Shown here: positions 29,500 to 31,929 of the stretch, piece after piece | Position numbering within the stretch: position 1 is the stretch's first letter | Layout of the letters: every line of letters begins with the position of its first letter | Source: a virus | Reading direction: 5' to 3' (one strand) | IMG/VR virus record: IMGVR_UViG_3300011116_000802 | Location: 1-31,929 of that record | Length of the DNA stretch: 31,929 bases | Notes under the pieces: generated by a model | Databases searched by the model: none | The model's input: only the letters and a program-made list of their open reading frames with translations | Told to the model about the DNA's origin: nothing | Position numbers and translations under genes: made by a program

Positions 29500-29664
29500 C
29501 TAGTTTCCCTTGTTCAAATCTTTAGCAAGGCGCAAATCGAGAAATAGGCCTAGGGCGAACATAAGAAATCCTCCGGTAATGAAGGCGATTGGAATGCTCA
29601 ACAGGCCGACGCCGACAATGAGAGCAGCTGCGCCAAGCAGTTCGAGCACATACGAAAGAATCAT
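29500..29664 (-). CDS. Small membrane protein between terL and portal, 54 aa
   Basis: Starts MILSYVLELLGAAALIVGVG and has two hydrophobic helices (about 2-21 and 24-42) with a polar, basic end. AGGAG five bases before the ATG, and the tight fit between terL (gap 12) and portal (overlap none, one base), support it. It was found by reading the gap. Similar small membrane genes at this place occur in some actinophages, but their role is unknown. Confidence 0.75.
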   Translation of the reverse strand: MILSYVLELLGAAALIVGVGLLSIPIAFITGGFLMFALGLFLDLRLAKDLNKGN

Positions 29665-29676
29665 TTGTGCTCCTGG

Positions 29677-31350
29677 TCAGTTCATGAAGTCCGACAGACC
29701 AAAGATTCTTGGTTTTGGCGGTGTCTTCGTATTCGAAGCCGTTCCAAACGCCATTACAGCGGTGACGGCAAGGTCAATTTTCAGCGGTGACCGTTTGGTC
29801 GTCTTCATCAATCGAATTCCTCGGTTGGTTTGCCGAGTTCGAGCATTGCCAATGTGCCGAGACACAAGCTCGTTGTCATCATGGGTCACAAGGCCGTTGA
29901 GAACAGCGTCATAAAGCCGTTCAGTGGCTTTGACCATTCGCTCGTCCGACTGTGGAAATTCCACCATTGGCAAACCTTCATCAGCCAGCACTTGCAGCGA
30001 CCGTTCCCATCGATGGGTATCAGCCACAATTTCGATGACGTTGTGCGTGGCGCAAAACTCACGAATGGTTTGCTCAACGTCGGTCACTGGCACATGCCAT
30101 GCAGGATCGGCATCAAAAGGACGTTGCCAACACCACACATAAAACAAATGCGGCACATCTTCCACGGTGCAACCCATCAGTGCGGTTGTGTCGTGATTGA
30201 GAGAACCGTCAAACGCCAAAACCACCTTGGTTTTTGAATCGACGACTCGTTCAGCATCAGCGCAGGCTTCCCAAGAACCTCTTGGCAAGTACGACTCGGT
30301 GGAAGTTACCCACTGGTTGAGTCGTTTGGTTCGAAATTCGTTTGGCCGTGTTCGCTTGTACGCGTCGTCCAAGTCTTCAGCGTTCAAAATGTCGCCATAG
30401 CCAGGGTTGGCCGCTCGCCAAACTGCCGGATCAGAAAAGTCGCTGGTATCAGGCGCACCCCACCAGCAAAAGAAAAAGTTCGGATCGTCGATATGGCCTT
30501 CAACAACTTCAACGCCGTACTGGAACATCCGGTAGCAAATTGATTCCTCACCAGAAGAATCGGTTGTCAGGCCGGCAGTCGTAATGGCAATGACCATTGG
30601 TTCGGAACGTCCACCAGTTCCAAGCGTCAGCACGTTCCACAAGTCTTCGGTTTGATGAGCATGCAGCTCGTCAATGATTGCTCGAGAAACGTTCAAGCCT
30701 TCTTTGGAATATGCCTCCGCTGAAAGAGCCCGATAAATTGAACCCGTTGCCGGAACGTCGATGACGTCACGCATGGAAACGCATGCTTCGGATAACTCTT
30801 CCGACCGGCGAATCATTGCTTTCGTTTCGTTGAAAACAATTTTGGCTTGTTCTTTTTCCGCAGCTGCGGAATAAACCTCGGCACCTTTGCCATCGAACAG
30901 CAAACCATCAAGGGCAAATGCCGAACCAAGACCAGACTTGCCGTTTTTGCGTGGCATTCCAATAAGCGCCACTCGATGCCGGCGTTTCCCATCTGGCCTA
31001 CGAGCAAAGAGCCGATAGATCAATTGCTTCTGCCAGGGGCGCAGCAACATTGGGTCACCAGCTTGTCCACCAACTACATCTTTCGAGATAGTGCAAAGCG
31101 CCTCAATGCGCCTGACTACTTCGGGACCGTCACCTCGCAGAATGTCTTCGTGTGGGACTGCCGTGACATACAGCGGAGGCCAACCATCAATTGTCGGCGG
31201 CGATATGGAGGATTTCGGCGTCGACGGTTTGCGAGTCTTCGCTTTGGCGGTTGTTGCTCGAGCCTGAGTTCGAGAGGAGTTGCTGGAGGACGCTTTCGCG
31301 CTTGACTTCGGCAAGTCCGAGTCTGCTTCTGGCGGTCGGGTTGAAGCCAA
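29677..31350 (-). CDS. terL: Terminase large subunit, 557 aa
   Basis: ATPase motifs are clear: Walker A GMPRKNGKS (131-139) and Walker B AIIDE (224-228), with coupling-type TTAG later. The C-terminal nuclease has acidic residues in LAFDGSLNHD, VADTHRW and KIDLAVTAV. The enzyme packages DNA and cuts genome ends. The N-terminal 52 residues are Ser/Lys/Thr-rich and probably disordered. The TTG start is supported by GAAGGAG ten bases upstream and leaves a 164-base overlap with terS. Family relatives often begin near the P-P-L-Y-V-T-A-V-P segment (58-66), so the extra N-part is unusual. Confidence 0.93.
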   Translation of the reverse strand: MASTRPPEADSDLPKSSAKASSSNSSRTQARATTAKAKTRKPSTPKSSISPPTIDGWPPLYVTAVPHEDILRGDGPEVVRRIEALCTISKDVVGGQAGDPMLLRPWQKQLIYRLFARRPDGKRRHRVALIGMPRKNGKSGLGSAFALDGLLFDGKGAEVYSAAAEKEQAKIVFNETKAMIRRSEELSEACVSMRDVIDVPATGSIYRALSAEAYSKEGLNVSRAIIDELHAHQTEDLWNVLTLGTGGRSEPMVIAITTAGLTTDSSGEESICYRMFQYGVEVVEGHIDDPNFFFCWWGAPDTSDFSDPAVWRAANPGYGDILNAEDLDDAYKRTRPNEFRTKRLNQWVTSTESYLPRGSWEACADAERVVDSKTKVVLAFDGSLNHDTTALMGCTVEDVPHLFYVWCWQRPFDADPAWHVPVTDVEQTIREFCATHNVIEIVADTHRWERSLQVLADEGLPMVEFPQSDERMVKATERLYDAVLNGLVTHDDNELVSRHIGNARTRQTNRGIRLMKTTKRSPLKIDLAVTAVMAFGTASNTKTPPKPRIFGLSDFMN

Positions 31351-31768
31351 GGTCTGAGAGCTCCTTCGTCAACTGAGCTTGTGCCTTGCGAAGCATGTTC
31401 ACCGCCGGATTGGCGACAATTTTGCTTCCAACGGTCAAGCCAGTCGGCGTAACGATGGGCTCTTCGAGTAGTGGTTGCGCCATTGCCATCTTGCGAAGTG
31501 CTGAAACTTCCGCTGCAAGGTAGCAAACTGACTCAACGGTGATGCGATCAACCCGAGGCGAGAGCCACCTTTGCGCCTCGGAAGTCCAAATCAAATTCCA
31601 AGTGCTCAATGCAATTGGATTTTCTGCAATTTCAATTGGTGTTGGCGGTATTCCAACGACCGGTTCAAGAGCTGCCGTCGATGATTTTGATGGAAGTGGG
31701 CGTCGACCTGGATTGCCAGTGCGACGCTTTTCTTCAATCGGTTTTGGCGGTCGTCCAGCTGGTGCCAG
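31187..31768 (-). CDS. terS: Terminase small subunit, P27 family, 193 aa, CTG start
   Basis: Residues 4-22 (AGRPPKPIEEKRRTGNPGR) and then PLPSKS are the family N-terminal signature. A central helical part (LSTWNLIWTSEAQRWLSPRV) and a C-terminal LGFNPTARSRLGL follow, as in P27-type small terminases that recognise cos/pac DNA. The frame has no ATG, GTG or TTG before residue 54, and the signature lies upstream of that. A CTG at 31768 has GAAGGAG eight bases ahead and an in-frame TAA just 11 codons upstream. CTG is therefore the best start. It is the first gene of the late operon. Confidence 0.88.
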   Translation of the reverse strand: MAPAGRPPKPIEEKRRTGNPGRRPLPSKSSTAALEPVVGIPPTPIEIAENPIALSTWNLIWTSEAQRWLSPRVDRITVESVCYLAAEVSALRKMAMAQPLLEEPIVTPTGLTVGSKIVANPAVNMLRKAQAQLTKELSDLGFNPTARSRLGLAEVKRESVLQQLLSNSGSSNNRQSEDSQTVDAEILHIAADN

Positions 31769-31787
31769 GGTTAAAACTCCTTCATCG

Positions 31788-31820
31788 GCCGGAAACAGCC
31801 CTTAGGGGACCGGCTTTTTT
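31788..31820 (+). terminator. Hairpin plus T6 upstream of terS
   Basis: GCCGG (31788-31792) pairs with CCGGC (31810-31814) around a loop that itself has CCC/GGG; TTTTTT follows at 31815-31820 on the plus strand. This would be an intrinsic terminator for rightward transcription, for which there is no obvious gene. On the minus strand the same hairpin lies just before the terS ribosome binding site and could act in the leader. Confidence 0.4.
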
Positions 31821-31929
31821 GTCAAAACCCTGCAAACTCGGGCATTTCAGCGCATTGACCGGTCGACCTTGCGCAGGGTTGTGCAAACCCTCCCCCAAAC
31901 GCCGAATTTCGCGACTATGCGCAAATGAC
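31821..31929. other. Right genome end: AACCCT iterons (candidate cos/terminase-binding region)
   Basis: Non-coding end before terS. AACCCTGC occurs at 31826-31833 on the plus strand and inverted at 31873-31880; AACCCTCC follows at 31886-31893. AGGGTT/AACCCT at 31875-31891 can form a hairpin. CCCTCCCCC lies at 31888-31896. Direct and inverted iterons upstream of terS suggest terminase binding sites (cosB-like), by analogy with other cos phages. Confidence 0.4.

Noticed and set aside
31797-31825. TTGACA box as a terS promoter
   Set aside because: A perfect -35 is present on the minus strand at 31820-31825, but at 15 to 18 bases downstream there is no acceptable -10 box.
1-31929. Terminal direct repeat joining the ends
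   Set aside because: The first and last bases do not match in direct orientation. Only a five-base inverted match (GTCAT) is present, which is expected by chance.

Overview
The window looks like a nearly complete or complete genome of a small temperate siphovirus (HK97-fold capsid, long non-contractile tail) that infects an actinobacterium. The actinobacterial host is an inference. It rests on a phage-encoded WhiB-like iron-sulfur regulator, a P27-type small terminase with an actinophage-type gene order, an endolysin with a C-terminal peptidoglycan-binding domain, GGAGG-type ribosome binding sites, and a piece of a bacterial tRNA with a CAT anticodon at the attachment site. Base composition is roughly balanced by eye, so a very high-GC host is less likely. 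Nothing identifies the genus. I see no chromosomal genes, insertion sequence, CRISPR array or complete tRNA.

Layout. Almost everything is on the minus strand, so transcription runs from right to left. Late block (31768 down to 10032): terS, terL, a small membrane protein, portal, prohead protease, major capsid, small head genes, head-tail connector, tail terminator, major tail protein, tail chaperones G and GT (frameshift), a gp10-like protein, tape measure, two tail-tip proteins, three tandem collagen-like fibre proteins, endolysin, two membrane or holin-like proteins, a metallophosphoesterase and a few small zinc-ribbon or unknown proteins. A strong hairpin at 9940-9961 separates this block from the integrase. 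Lysogeny block (about 7556-9885): on the plus strand an XRE repressor and a tyrosine integrase, on the minus strand a small unknown gene. It also holds an attP made of a tRNA 5' half flanked by long direct repeats, and a repressor/early control region with palindromes and tandem repeats. Early block (7555 down to 72, minus strand): an excisionase-like HTH protein, a RecT-like annealing protein, WhiB, a DnaD-like replication protein, a possible helicase loader, many small zinc-binding and membrane proteins including peptides of only 24, 28 and 29 residues, and finally an HNH endonuclease.

How it works together. The HNH gene at the left end and terS at the right end become neighbours if the ends are joined. 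This is the usual HNH - cos - terS - terL arrangement of HK97-like cos phages, and both ends carry C-rich tracts and short repeats. The intact attP in the middle of a phage gene map says that this is the free (linear or circular) form and not an integrated prophage. Early genes are tightly coupled: most junctions overlap by 1 to 4 bases (ATGA, TGATG, TAATG, TAGTG), so many starts are fixed by the neighbour's stop codon.

The most interesting items are: the attP with its tRNA 5' half and 25-bp repeat arms; the double hairpin after the capsid gene; the CTG start of terS with a long terS/terL overlap; the tail chaperone frameshift without a canonical slippery site; the set of tiny membrane peptides in the early operon; and an apparent leaderless promoter with an operator palindrome inside its spacer.
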